64,000 nucleotides of DNA, from the IMG/VR virus record IMGVR_UViG_3300030004_000001, positions 62,001-126,000 of that record; one strand, 5' to 3'. Both the position numbers and the translations under genes were made by a program. Positions 36,813 to 44,456 of this stretch are shown one piece after another. The stretch's first letter is position 1. Every line of letters begins with the position of its first letter. Under the pieces are notes generated by a model. The model had not been told where the DNA came from and did not search any database. It saw nothing but the letters and a program-made list of their open reading frames with translations. This DNA is from a virus.

Positions 36813-37018
36813 TCATCTTTATTATAAGAAAGTGGAATGGTATTCACAAAATTTTCATCAACTTCAAGATCCTCATAATCAAAAGTATCCATAGCTTCTG
36901 TATAATCCATATTTTCAATTAAAATAGTTTTAATATAAATCTTCTTTCCATGATCCATTTGATGTTCAATATAACCATCTCGTGGATTTTCACAAGCTAG
37001 AATAATTACACTATCCAT
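36809..37018 (-). CDS. Unknown small acidic protein
   Basis: 69 aa, acidic, no motif recognised. Overlaps the gene upstream by eight bases. The polymerase -35 box covers its last codons. Confidence 0.55.
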   Translation of the reverse strand: MDSVIILACENPRDGYIEHQMDHGKKIYIKTILIENMDYTEAMDTFDYEDLEVDENFVNTIPLSYNKDE

Positions 37019-37424
37019 TTTTAAATCCTCTCTTTTCCCATTCAGTTCTGCATATAGGATGATATATTTCCCATTTGCTCATATCTGGATCATTTTCCTG
37101 AGCATACTTTTGAAATTCTAAAGTTTCTTCTTCATTCAAATCTCGAAAATACATACACGACCCCAGTTTAGTTTTTCGAATTATTGAGAGTTTTGGTTTA
37201 TATGGGATTTTAGATTCTATGGAAATTTTCTTAGCTAATTCAATTAATTCAGTTGATGGAAATAATCCTTCAATTGGTTTATTTCTCCACTTTTTAAATT
37301 CCCAATAATAATGACCATCATTATTTTTAATTGCTATAAATATACAAATATCCCAATACCAAATTCCATCTGGAGATTCGGAATGTTTAATTGTTAATAC
37401 TTTATCTGAGATTACGTTTATCAT
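37011..37424 (-). CDS. Unknown protein
   Basis: 137 aa, Trp-rich alpha/beta protein ('WYWDICIFIAI', 'YYWEFKKWRNKP'). Coupled to neighbours by short overlaps. Not recognised. Confidence 0.58.
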   Translation of the reverse strand: MINVISDKVLTIKHSESPDGIWYWDICIFIAIKNNDGHYYWEFKKWRNKPIEGLFPSTELIELAKKISIESKIPYKPKLSIIRKTKLGSCMYFRDLNEEETLEFQKYAQENDPDMSKWEIYHPICRTEWEKRGFKNG

Positions 37425-38131
37425 CCTAAAGTTGCTTTAGGTCTATAAGTAGAATTTAAATCTACGCTTTTACCCGCCTTATGACCTTGATTGTAGGCTT
37501 CGCTATTAATCTTAGTATTACTACCAGTTCCTTTACGTAACTTACCAACACTTTCTGAAATAAAATCATCTACATCATCAAGCTGATGCTCTACTTTAAT
37601 AATGGTAAATTTAGAAAAACCTACTTGAGCACGTTTCTTGCCTTCGTATAATTTTTCCGAAATGCCGGCTACTGCTCCAAGAAACCAAGACTGAGCGTAA
37701 CTATGTCCTCCACCAATAATGGCAAATACAGAAAGATTAGTTAATGTTACTACTGCATATCCAAGTAAGAATCTGACATTATCAATATCGGTTTGTCGTC
37801 CAAAGATAATTAGCTTAGTACCACGTTTTTGATCTGCGCTTGGAGAATAACCATATTTTACTAAACGACAATTATTAAAAGTTGCTAACATGGTTGCTAG
37901 TTGACTCTTCCACCCTGGAATTCTACCAGCCATAAATAGAGGTTCTTCGTCCTTAATAATAGGTTCATTATTTATGATAATCGAATCATGCAATTCTGCT
38001 TCAGTTAATCGATATTTAATTAAAAGTTCCTGAGCAAAACCCATAGCAAGAGCGGCTTCATTTTCATTAGCCGAAGCCGCCATTGCTAAGAGTTTCCGAA
38101 TACGTTCTTTAATTGTTTCCGTAGTATCCAT
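37421..38131 (-). CDS. DUF2786-domain protein
   Basis: 236 aa. Residues 6-45 (ERIRKLLAMA...NENEAALAMGFAQELL) match the DUF2786 helical pattern found in many phages, followed by an alpha/beta region with a Gly/His turn (GGGHSYAQSW, about residue 145). Biochemical function of this family is unknown. ATGA overlap with the next gene. Confidence 0.75.
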   Translation of the reverse strand: MDTTETIKERIRKLLAMAASANENEAALAMGFAQELLIKYRLTEAELHDSIIINNEPIIKDEEPLFMAGRIPGWKSQLATMLATFNNCRLVKYGYSPSADQKRGTKLIIFGRQTDIDNVRFLLGYAVVTLTNLSVFAIIGGGHSYAQSWFLGAVAGISEKLYEGKKRAQVGFSKFTIIKVEHQLDDVDDFISESVGKLRKGTGSNTKINSEAYNQGHKAGKSVDLNSTYRPKATLG

Positions 38132-38438
38132 TAGCGTTCAATTGCCTCTTAGCTTCATCATCCCAAAATTTAGGAAATTCATTATCTACTTTATAAACAT
38201 ATTCTTCTGCGGCTTCATTATTCTCATCATACTTAATCATGAGTTGATAGTATGTTCCAAAATCATGAGGACATCCTTTGAGTCTAAAACTTACAGTTTC
38301 TGGAATTAATCCAAAAGTACGTTCAATCTGATTTACTAAGGTGTAATATTCTAATTTAGATTTAGTATAGTAATCATCTTTACCATTCTGAATACATTCT
38401 TCTTCTGAAGGCACTGTGTCGAATTCAATATAATCCAT
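38109..38438 (-). CDS. Unknown acidic protein
   Basis: 109 aa, Tyr/Glu-rich, no motif recognised. Overlaps the DUF2786 gene by 23 bp. Confidence 0.55.
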   Translation of the reverse strand: MDYIEFDTVPSEEECIQNGKDDYYTKSKLEYYTLVNQIERTFGLIPETVSFRLKGCPHDFGTYYQLMIKYDENNEAAEEYVYKVDNEFPKFWDDEAKRQLNANGYYGNN

Positions 38439-38747
38439 TTAATTATTTACCAAATTCAAAAAGTCACTTACAATCTTTGTACGATTTACATAACGGGTAT
38501 CAAGATCTATTAAGAATGCAATAAACTGCTGAATAGTATTCTTACTATTTTCATTCAAAGGAATGTCAGTTTTATAAATTCCCAGATTATCACTATTAAG
38601 CTTAAGTTTGTAAGTAGAATCAGTTTCCCTAATATAATTGATAATAGTAGTGTTGTCTGGCGGAAAAATGACATTCAATTCAATAGAATCAATATCTGAC
38701 CTATCGACCAAATCTACTGTAGTTTTGATATTTTCGAAAGTCTTCAT
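38439..38747 (-). CDS. Unknown protein
   Basis: 102 aa, alpha/beta ('IDSIELNVIFPPDNTTI'), directly adjacent to both neighbours. Not recognised. Confidence 0.55.
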   Translation of the reverse strand: MKTFENIKTTVDLVDRSDIDSIELNVIFPPDNTTIINYIRETDSTYKLKLNSDNLGIYKTDIPLNENSKNTIQQFIAFLIDLDTRYVNRTKIVSDFLNLVNN

Positions 38748-39137
38748 TTAGCACCCCATCCTTCGTTCCATTTCAGATTCCATATCCATTTCATAAATAA
38801 CTTGACTAGTTAATTCAATTTCATTTAAAATCTCTTTATCACATAATTCTTTATCTATAACAATCAATCTTCCTTCGCCTTTACAAATATCACATCTTTG
38901 ATCATAACATCCTTCTCTCATTTCTTCCATAAAATCTGGATCATAGTCTTCATCTTCAGAACTAAATGCAATATCTCTCAAACTAGTTCTAAGATGTCTA
39001 CCTTCTCCATTACAGTTTTCACAAAGTTCAATCTTGTGAGGTACTACTTCTGCGCCATTTTCAAAATATAAAATAAGTTCATTTTGTTTAAATTCTGCGT
39101 CAAAATTTTCTACAAGAAAAGGATCAATTGGAATCAT
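38748..39137 (-). CDS. Zinc-finger protein with DnaJ-like CxxCxGxG motifs
   Basis: 129 aa from the ATG at 39137 (ATGA overlap). Two CxxCxGxG-type motifs (CENCNGEGR and CDICKGEGR) about 45 residues apart form a DnaJ-like zinc centre. Probably a zinc-binding adaptor; partner unknown. Confidence 0.65.
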   Translation of the reverse strand: MIPIDPFLVENFDAEFKQNELILYFENGAEVVPHKIELCENCNGEGRHLRTSLRDIAFSSEDEDYDPDFMEEMREGCYDQRCDICKGEGRLIVIDKELCDKEILNEIELTSQVIYEMDMESEMERRMGC

Positions 39138-39325
39138 TCTTCTATATATCCTAAAAACCAAGGTCCACGTTCTTTAGTTCTACGTTTAAGATATGGTTTG
39201 TTACAAGTTTTCCAAGATGATTCTAGATCTTTACAAATATCTTGTGCTTCTTGTAAAGTTAAATTAGAATAGATTGTAGACTTTTTTAATTTTTCATTCA
39301 TATAGAAAACTTTGACTTTATACAT
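39134..39325 (-). CDS. Unknown small protein
   Basis: 63 aa, good ribosome-binding site (GGAGAAGAG). 'LTLQEAQDICKDLESSWKTCNK' resembles short phage proteins that process input from sequence-like indices, but no function is known. Basic C-terminus. Confidence 0.55.
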   Translation of the reverse strand: MYKVKVFYMNEKLKKSTIYSNLTLQEAQDICKDLESSWKTCNKPYLKRRTKERGPWFLGYIEE

Positions 39326-39597
39326 TGCTCTTCTCCATTAGCAAGATATTTAGCATATTCCAACATTAACTTTTTACTCGGCATACTATATGGATTTCCC
39401 ATAGCAACCTGTTCTTCCAAAAACTTTGCTAAATACTTATACATTAACGAAAGATATGCTTCAGCAAAATATTCTTTTGACTTATTGAACGTTCTAGCTA
39501 ATTTAACTACTTTAAGATCTGTGATTTTAAGTTCTAAATAGAATTGAACTTCATTTGAATAAAAGATATCTAAATTTTCGAATGTAGTTTTAATCAT
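39298..39597 (-). CDS. Unknown helical protein
   Basis: 99 aa, helical. Start overlaps the previous gene's stop as ATGA. Not recognised. Confidence 0.55.
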   Translation of the reverse strand: MIKTTFENLDIFYSNEVQFYLELKITDLKVVKLARTFNKSKEYFAEAYLSLMYKYLAKFLEEQVAMGNPYSMPSKKLMLEYAKYLANGEEQCIKSKFSI

Positions 39598-39770
39598 TTG
39601 ATTTGAAGTCCAATAAAAGCAGCGTGATCTACAACTTCGATATACTCTTCAAAAGGTCCATATGTTGCAAATACTTTTTTAGAAATAACATCTATATCTA
39701 GAAGAAAAAGTAGTAATTTTCCATCAATATTTTTAATCTCAACTAATCCGATATGTTGATGTTTAGTCAT
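39594..39770 (-). CDS. Unknown small protein
   Basis: 58 aa beta-strand-rich protein starting MTKHQHIGLVEI. Chained by ATGA-type overlaps to both neighbours, which supports that it is translated. Not recognised. Confidence 0.6.
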   Translation of the reverse strand: MTKHQHIGLVEIKNIDGKLLLFLLDIDVISKKVFATYGPFEEYIEVVDHAAFIGLQIK

Positions 39771-40029
39771 TTTTGATCATTCCTTTAGCGAAGTTGTACA
39801 TTATCTCATTAGCTTTAATGAATTTTACATGAGATTCAGTAAAAGATTTAAATAATAATTCTAAATCTTGTTTAAATTTATAACCTTTTGCTAAATCTAC
39901 TTCGGCCCCAATTCTTAAATCTTCACAACTCCATCTATTATCAAAATCAAAAACTGCATCAAGTTCATTTGAGTTGACTTCACAAATATACTTCTTTGGA
40001 TAACCTTCTCCATAACCTAATATTTTCAC
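39763..40029 (-). CDS. Unknown protein
   Basis: 88 aa, alpha/beta, overlaps its neighbours by four to eight bases. Not recognised. Confidence 0.57.
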   Translation of the reverse strand: MKILGYGEGYPKKYICEVNSNELDAVFDFDNRWSCEDLRIGAEVDLAKGYKFKQDLELLFKSFTESHVKFIKANEIMYNFAKGMIKND

Positions 40030-40463
40030 ATTATCTCCTGTACACGAGCATGATAATAGTCTTTTTCGAGAGTGATAATTCTAGTAAAAATAAAATTCTC
40101 AATAGTAAACTCATTTAAAGATCTAATTGAAGTATAAAGAAAACTATAACTAATATTTAGTTCTCTAGCAAGTGCAGCAAGATTGGTGAATGTTTGACCT
40201 TTATTGGTTTTTTTATTATATATAATCCATTCATTATAATTAATATATTTTCCACGATCAAGATTATTATTTTTCTTAACCTTTTCTTTCCAAATTTCTT
40301 TTTCGGTTGGTTTATAATCAATACGTTCAATTTTAAGAAAATCATTATTATAAGGAGTTCTAGGACTACTACTAATCCTATTATAGATATGATTGTAAAA
40401 ACCTTTATTTCCATTCGGAAAATGATTTTTTAGTTCAGTCATCAATTGATGCTGTTCAATCAC
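40026..40463 (-). CDS. Homing-endonuclease-associated DNA-binding-like protein
   Basis: 145 aa from a GTG at 40463. Residues about 80-115 ('IYNKKTNKGQTFTNLAALARELNISYSFLYTSIRS') resemble the NUMOD-type helix-turn-helix found in homing endonucleases. The reading frame continues upstream, in the same frame as the 40506-40694 gene, separated from it by one TGA. Therefore the start is uncertain and the two may once have been one protein. Confidence 0.5.
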   Translation of the reverse strand: MIEQHQLMTELKNHFPNGNKGFYNHIYNRISSSPRTPYNNDFLKIERIDYKPTEKEIWKEKVKKNNNLDRGKYINYNEWIIYNKKTNKGQTFTNLAALARELNISYSFLYTSIRSLNEFTIENFIFTRIITLEKDYYHARVQEIM

Positions 40464-40505
40464 ATAGGATTCTTCAGTATTCTTTACTGTAATCTTATAC
40501 TCATT

Positions 40506-40694
40506 TCAATCATGCCTTTCAGGTGGTCGATATTTAATTACGTATTTCTTATCCATTAGATCTTTCATGATTTTTTGCTTAATAAGTTCGCAAGTATATT
40601 GATTAATTCCATTATTATTTCCTAAATTAACTTGTTCTATAATGGTAATTACTTTCTGTAAAAATTCTTCTTTAACATCTCTTATAGTTCTCAT
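40506..40694 (-). CDS. Small protein before an in-frame TGA
   Basis: 62 aa, helical, GGAG ribosome-binding site. Its TGA at 40506 is followed in the same frame by 14 sense codons leading into the 40463 start, so the pair may be a split gene or a readthrough unit. It lies directly downstream of the structured RNA, so its expression may depend on termination there. Confidence 0.5.
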   Translation of the reverse strand: MRTIRDVKEEFLQKVITIIEQVNLGNNNGINQYTCELIKQKIMKDLMDKKYVIKYRPPERHD

Positions 40695-40708
40695 TATTCT
40701 CCATAGCT

Positions 40709-40940
40709 AAAAAAGGCACCGTTTCGCCATATAGGCCGGGTCGGTGGTTCCCTTATTACAACTAATCGTTAGTCCCCTTTGCGAACTTAAACGTTAGCTT
40801 TTCTATGCTCTTATTTCCCCGAAGGTTATAGAGATTGCATAGAAGACTCTATAGAGGTTTAGCTATACTAGCCAGTTTACTCCGTCGCTTTCGCTGTTGA
40901 GGTACTTACGACAAGACCCGGTTAACCTCTAAACCGTTCC
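40709..40940 (-). ncRNA. Structured non-coding RNA with own promoter and terminator
   Basis: About 230 nt between the promoter at 40947-40975 and a U6 terminator at 40709-40714. Pairings read on the minus strand: CGGTT/AACCG near the 5' end (40919-40936); CCGGGTC with GACCCGG near the 3' end, closing about 170 nt; a long hairpin TCTATGC/GCATAGA (40803-40845) topped by a UUCG tetraloop; a GC-GAAA-GC tetraloop hairpin; ACTAA/TTAGT; and CACCG/CGGTG in the terminator. An 8-nt pairing of TAGAGGTT with AACCTCTA would cross the long closing stem, so a pseudoknot or a switch is possible. No open reading frame of note. It does not match tmRNA, RNase P or tRNA as far as I can tell. Confidence 0.65.
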
Positions 40941-40946
40941 ATATAT

Positions 40947-40975
40947 ATTATAACAAAAAAATGTCTAATTTTGCA
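40947..40975 (-). promoter_or_regulatory. Promoter TGCAAA-N17-TATAAT for the structured RNA
   Basis: -10 40947-40952, -35 TGCAAA 40970-40975, spacer 17 bp. The CGGTT/AACCG inverted repeat follows at 40919-40936. The -35 box lies next to the stop codon of the upstream gene. Confidence 0.85.
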
Positions 40976-41126
40976 AAGCAATCATGCATCCAGGGTGTAG
41001 TTCTCTCGCCAGACGCATTGCGCTTTGAATTGAAAGATTCAAATCTCTTTGAAGTTCTTCGACTTCTAAATTCAATTGATTGGTTGCAAAAACAAACAAC
41101 TGCCTATCACTTTCCATTAAGGTCAT
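40965..41126 (-). CDS. Unknown small helical protein
   Basis: 53 aa with a GGGAG ribosome-binding site, starting MTLMESDRQ. Amphipathic helix in residues 18-45 ('LNLEVEELQRDLNLSIQSA'). Single gene between the promoter at 41165 and the RNA promoter. It may be a small regulator; not recognised. Confidence 0.6.
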   Translation of the reverse strand: MTLMESDRQLFVFATNQLNLEVEELQRDLNLSIQSAMRLARELHPGCMIALQN

Positions 41127-41140
41127 TTCATCTCCCAATA

Positions 41141-41193
41141 GAAAACATAATTGTTTTCATATATATTATAACAAAATATAGGACTTATTTGCA
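41141..41193 (-). promoter_or_regulatory. Promoter TGCAAA-N17-TATAAT with 5' stem-loop
   Basis: -10 41165-41170, -35 41188-41193. Inverted repeat GAAAACA/TGTTTTC (41141-41158) with a four-base ATTA loop. The loop is the same as at 41515. Confidence 0.85.
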
Positions 41194-41197
41194 TAGC

Positions 41198-41219
41198 TAA
41201 AAAAAGCCCCGAAGGGCTA
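41198..41219 (-). terminator. Terminator
   Basis: AGCCC/GGGCT stem (41205-41209, 41214-41218), CGAA-type loop, U7 tract. Ends the 41217-41492 gene. Confidence 0.75.
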
Positions 41220-41492
41220 ACCTTTACGAAACATTCGTGTATTATTTGCAGATACTAATATTTCTTTAGTTCCCCAAGATGTAATAATTTGTTGAAATCC
41301 ATTATATTTATAATCATTAAATTTATTTTCAGGACTGTTACGAAGATATTCCATCATAATAGAAAATGTCTTAAATTTAATTGCTTCAAATATATCTTCA
41401 GTCCAACCACTCTCTGAAAGATAAAGTGGATCAGATTTTCTTTTTACATTAGCGGTGAAAACAAATCCAAGACTTTTTTGACCTAAAAGCAT
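41217..41492 (-). CDS. Unknown small protein
   Basis: 91 aa from the ATG at 41492, which has GGAG eight bases upstream; an ATG at 41504 is the alternative. Not recognised. Monocistronic, with promoter at 41515 and terminator at 41198. Confidence 0.62.
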   Translation of the reverse strand: MLLGQKSLGFVFTANVKRKSDPLYLSESGWTEDIFEAIKFKTFSIMMEYLRNSPENKFNDYKYNGFQQIITSWGTKEILVSANNTRMFRKG

Positions 41493-41514
41493 GATTTTCT
41501 CCATAAGTAGTTTA

Positions 41515-41566
41515 AAGACATAATTGTCTTCATATATATTATAACATAATATTAGTTATTTTTGCA
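41515..41566 (-). promoter_or_regulatory. Promoter TGCAAA-N17-TATAAT with 5' stem-loop
   Basis: -10 41538-41543, -35 41561-41566. Inverted repeat AAGACA/TGTCTT (41515-41530) with ATTA loop. Leader of the 41217-41492 gene. Confidence 0.85.
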
Positions 41567-41573
41567 TAGCTAA

Positions 41574-41600
41574 ATAAAAAGCCCTTTCGGGCTTTTTATT
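41574..41600 (-). terminator. Terminator after the ParB-like gene
   Basis: AAAAAGCCC/GGGCTTTTT stem around a TTTC loop, U-rich on both sides. Immediately upstream of a conserved promoter. Confidence 0.8.
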
Positions 41601-41602
41601 TT

Positions 41603-42550
41603 TTAAGATGGACTAATCTCTTCTCCAACTTCATTAAATACAGTAAATCTCCTACGTGTATTTTTATAATTGATTGCATAGAGAATAAATTTAATAAATT
41701 CAGAAAACTGACCAGCATGACAAAATTTAGCTAATTTCATAAAACGAGGAAAACGAATAATCTTCTCTCCATCTTCTGGTTTAATGGTTCTCTGATTTTC
41801 AAGCCAGATAAGATATCCCGCCGTCATAAATGGAACTGAATACAAAGTTCCAATTTTATATTCTTTTTTTGCCATTTCGGAAATTGGAATCCACCACATA
41901 AGAAATACCTGAAAATCAAGCATATTTCCCTTATCGCCATTAATAAATTCCTCTAACAATTCTTCCCTACTATAACCACGTAAAGCATTACTAATAGATT
42001 TGTTCTTTAACATTTTTCGCGCATTAAGATTAGTATTAATTACATTTGTCCAAGAGAGTTTCTTGGTAGCCTGTTCAAAACCAATTTGAAATTTATTATT
42101 TTTATTAAAATACTCTACCCAATTACTTTGAAATGCATTAGCCTCTAAAACATTAATATTACTTTGTTTGCGCATATTATTAATATTTGTTTCATAAAAT
42201 TTAATAACATTTTCTAACTTATAATCAAAATAACCCCAATCATAAATGGTAGGTCTAATAATAAACTCTATATTTGCTTCAATTGCTTTTTCATATTCTG
42301 CCGTAGTTCGATGATTTCCGTCAACTACAGTATACGCAGTTTTGGAATATTTTGGATCTTTAGTGGTTGAATTATCAATAAAATGATAAGCTGAATTTTC
42401 AATTCCTTCCATATTTTGTTTTAATTTATTAATATGTTCTCTAGCAGTTTTATTGTTTAAATTTCGCGTGACATTTAAAAACATTTTATTATAATCAGTT
42501 TTGGCATTAATTTTAATAGTTTTAATGTATGGTTTAAAATCTTCGGTCAT
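41603..42550 (-). CDS. ParB/sulfiredoxin-like nuclease-fold protein
   Basis: 315 aa. 'VVDGNHRTTAEYEKAI' (D77, G78, N79, H80, R81) is the core motif of the ParB N-terminal (ParB/Srx) domain. The C-terminal 200 residues are helical and unfamiliar. Similar phage proteins bind DNA or nucleotides; a partitioning role is not implied. The gene ends in a terminator and is divergent to the 42608 gene. Confidence 0.7.
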   Translation of the reverse strand: MTEDFKPYIKTIKINAKTDYNKMFLNVTRNLNNKTAREHINKLKQNMEGIENSAYHFIDNSTTKDPKYSKTAYTVVDGNHRTTAEYEKAIEANIEFIIRPTIYDWGYFDYKLENVIKFYETNINNMRKQSNINVLEANAFQSNWVEYFNKNNKFQIGFEQATKKLSWTNVINTNLNARKMLKNKSISNALRGYSREELLEEFINGDKGNMLDFQVFLMWWIPISEMAKKEYKIGTLYSVPFMTAGYLIWLENQRTIKPEDGEKIIRFPRFMKLAKFCHAGQFSEFIKFILYAINYKNTRRRFTVFNEVGEEISPS

Positions 42551-42578
42551 TATATTATGCCTCTCTTTTTCATTTTCA

Positions 42579-42587
42579 TGGTATGAT
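42579..42587 (+). promoter_or_regulatory. Extended -10 promoter (TGGTATGAT)
   Basis: TGG-TATGAT, 20 bp upstream of a GTG start with AGGAG. Same plus-strand signature as 4440, 14188 and 46123. Confidence 0.45.
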
Positions 42588-42607
42588 GTAGGTTAGGAGT
42601 GTGAAAC

Positions 42608-42820
42608 GTGGGTTCAAAAAAAGAGAAAAAAGAAATAGATTCTCTTCCTATTCGAGAACAATTACCACCTATCGACAAAAATTATGCTAAGCCATGTAAA
42701 GATTGTAGAAAAAGGGATTCCTGCATCTTACTCCGTCCCATTAAAGAACAATGTTCCAGTTTTGATGAAGGAACCCCTTGGTCTATTCTTTATGAGAATT
42801 CGTTGCCTTCTCTACGGTGA
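42608..42820 (+). CDS. Small cysteine-rich protein
   Basis: 70 aa, GTG start with TAGGAG. Four Cys/His-like cysteines (CKDCRKRDSC...C) suggest zinc binding. It lies alone on the plus strand between minus genes and overlaps the convergent 42783-43001 gene by 38 bp. Plausible because promoter, ribosome-binding site and frame agree, but weaker than the neighbours. Confidence 0.5.
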   Translation: MGSKKEKKEIDSLPIREQLPPIDKNYAKPCKDCRKRDSCILLRPIKEQCSSFDEGTPWSILYENSLPSLR

Positions 42821-43001
42821 AGGCATTTTCTACTATACCAACAAGTTGATCGTGGTCAATCTTATACAATCTATCATTATGAATCAATTCTACAATTCTT
42901 TTTTCTGAAACAGAAAGTTCAATTGCATCTAAAATACAATTGTATAAATTAGCACCAATTTTTGCATTAATTTTAACTTTATCGATAGTAATTGATTCCA
43001 T
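42783..43001 (-). CDS. Unknown small protein
   Basis: 72 aa, alpha/beta, Ile/Glu-rich. Converges on the small plus-strand gene with a 38-bp overlap. Not recognised. Confidence 0.55.
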   Translation of the reverse strand: MESITIDKVKINAKIGANLYNCILDAIELSVSEKRIVELIHNDRLYKIDHDQLVGIVENAFTVEKATNSHKE

Positions 43002-43031
43002 TTTTTATTCCCCAGATTCAGTATAGGTATA

Positions 43032-43334
43032 CTAAATAAATTTAACTATATCAGTTTGTGGAATTGCATACCATTGAGACCAATACTTTTTAATTTCTCG
43101 CAAAGATTCATCTGGTTCAAAATAACCAATACCGACAAGAGTGATTTCATTAAACCATATATGATTTTGCAAATCATTCCAATCTGGTTCTTCAAATATA
43201 AATCTATATTTTGGATTTATTACAATTTTATTATTATTAATTACTACATAACCTTTATCTAATGCTAGATTAATATCTTCACAAATTTTCTTTACTTTAA
43301 AATAATTAATTTTTATTTGTTTATCTGAAATCAT
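43032..43334 (-). CDS. Unknown protein
   Basis: 100 aa from the ATG at 43334 (GGAG upstream, ATGA overlap). 'PDWNDLQNHIWFNEITLVG' has no known match. Not recognised. Confidence 0.57.
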   Translation of the reverse strand: MISDKQIKINYFKVKKICEDINLALDKGYVVINNNKIVINPKYRFIFEEPDWNDLQNHIWFNEITLVGIGYFEPDESLREIKKYWSQWYAIPQTDIVKFI

Positions 43335-43525
43335 TTCAAACTCCATGTATAACAATCCCATTGTTTTACAGCGAGAGGATTTCTGACTATTCTACCTTGA
43401 TCCATAAGTTCTTGCAAATCTTGAGTAATATGATCTGGCCAATGTTCCGAATCAATAACTTCTCCAATCTCACGACCCGTTAAGGCTTTGTGAGATTGGA
43501 GAAGTTCTAGAATTAGTGGTAACAT
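43331..43525 (-). CDS. Small winged-helix-like protein
   Basis: 64 aa from the ATG at 43525 (GGAAG upstream). 'ALTGREIGEVIDSEHWPDHITQDLQELMDQGRI' follows the helix-turn-helix and wing of small DNA-binding proteins. Candidate transcription regulator. Confidence 0.5.
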   Translation of the reverse strand: MLPLILELLQSHKALTGREIGEVIDSEHWPDHITQDLQELMDQGRIVRNPLAVKQWDCYTWSLK

Positions 43526-43860
43526 ATTCTTCCGACCAATTCTGGTAAAAGTCCATGTTCTTTCAACCAAACTTCATTACTATGCCTTCTATTTTTTTGC
43601 TTAATAATTGCTGTAGTAGAAATCTTTTTATCAATTACTAATTTCTCTAAAGATTCCAATGGATCATTATAGAACCAAGAAATTTTCCATCCATCAATAG
43701 TGGTGGAATCTTCTTTATATTTTTTAGCTTTTGCAATTTGACTATAAATATATATTGGTTCATAATTATATTTTCGAATAAATATTGCTAAATTACAAAG
43801 TTTTACTGTAACTCCATTTGCAATTGCGGTAATTTCCCAATGACCAGTTCTCTTTTTCAT
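43513..43860 (-). CDS. Unknown protein with homing-endonuclease-like motifs
   Basis: 115 aa. Arg/Lys-rich C-terminus, 'TTAIIKQKNRRHSNEVWLKEHGLL'. Overlaps the neighbour by 13 bp. Not confidently recognised. Confidence 0.52.
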   Translation of the reverse strand: MKKRTGHWEITAIANGVTVKLCNLAIFIRKYNYEPIYIYSQIAKAKKYKEDSTTIDGWKISWFYNDPLESLEKLVIDKKISTTAIIKQKNRRHSNEVWLKEHGLLPELVGRICYH

Positions 43861-44126
43861 TAGAATTCAACCTCATGATTTAATACTCGACGCATGATTT
43901 CAGGATGTTCATTTTTCGAAAAATCAAGAAAACATGTGAAACAGTCAAAATCTTGAGTTACACAATATTGAATTGAAATAATTTCTAATACTGGTAATTT
44001 ATTTCCAATTTTAATTTGACCATAAAAAGGAACCTTATCACCAATCATTGGTCTAAATGGAAGTTCTGAAATATAAGGTTTATCAGAATATGCATCGATA
44101 TTTGTATGAAAGAAAACCTTAAACAT
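43860..44126 (-). CDS. Unknown protein
   Basis: 88 aa, beta-rich ('FRPMIGDKVPFYGQIKIGNKL'). One-base overlap with the next gene. Not recognised. Confidence 0.55.
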   Translation of the reverse strand: MFKVFFHTNIDAYSDKPYISELPFRPMIGDKVPFYGQIKIGNKLPVLEIISIQYCVTQDFDCFTCFLDFSKNEHPEIMRRVLNHEVEF

Positions 44127-44366
44127 TTAATCCTCCGGATTAATCGTAAAGTCTACTACGTCATGTTTTCCATATTTGTCAATAAGAAGTGATCTACGCC
44201 AGAAAAATCTATTACCACCATCTGTTATAAAATCTCCATATACTGGATCATTTTCGTGTGGAGATTCCGAAATAGCAATTTGAATAATTAGTTTTTGAGG
44301 AATTCTAATATGATTATCTAGAAAATCATTTAATTCTTCTTTTGTGTATTCTTCTAACTTTTTCAT
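44127..44366 (-). CDS. Unknown protein
   Basis: 79 aa, acidic. A TATAAT box at 44376-44381 may drive this operon, but without a clear -35. Not recognised. Confidence 0.55.
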   Translation of the reverse strand: MKKLEEYTKEELNDFLDNHIRIPQKLIIQIAISESPHENDPVYGDFITDGGNRFFWRRSLLIDKYGKHDVVDFTINPED

Positions 44367-44394
44367 TTTAGATCCATTATATCTCTCTATGAGA

Positions 44395-44424
44395 AATGAA
44401 AACAGGCACCTAATTGGTGCCTGT
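44395..44424 (-). terminator. Terminator after ssb
   Basis: ACAGGCACC/GGTGCCTGT stem (44402-44410, 44416-44424), five-base loop, U-rich tail on the minus strand. Could also work in reverse. Confidence 0.8.
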
Positions 44425-44456
44425 TATTATTTTACATTTACTAGAACCTTATTATA

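Noticed and set aside
40194-40433. Plus-strand open frames opposite real minus genes (here and at 12791, 33909, 44553, 52571)
   Set aside because: They lie antisense to genes with better start signals, overlapping neighbours and family matches.
40709-40940. tRNA, tmRNA or group I intron
   Set aside because: No cloverleaf, no tag-peptide frame, and no clear group I core. The region has its own promoter and terminator, so a discrete RNA is more plausible.
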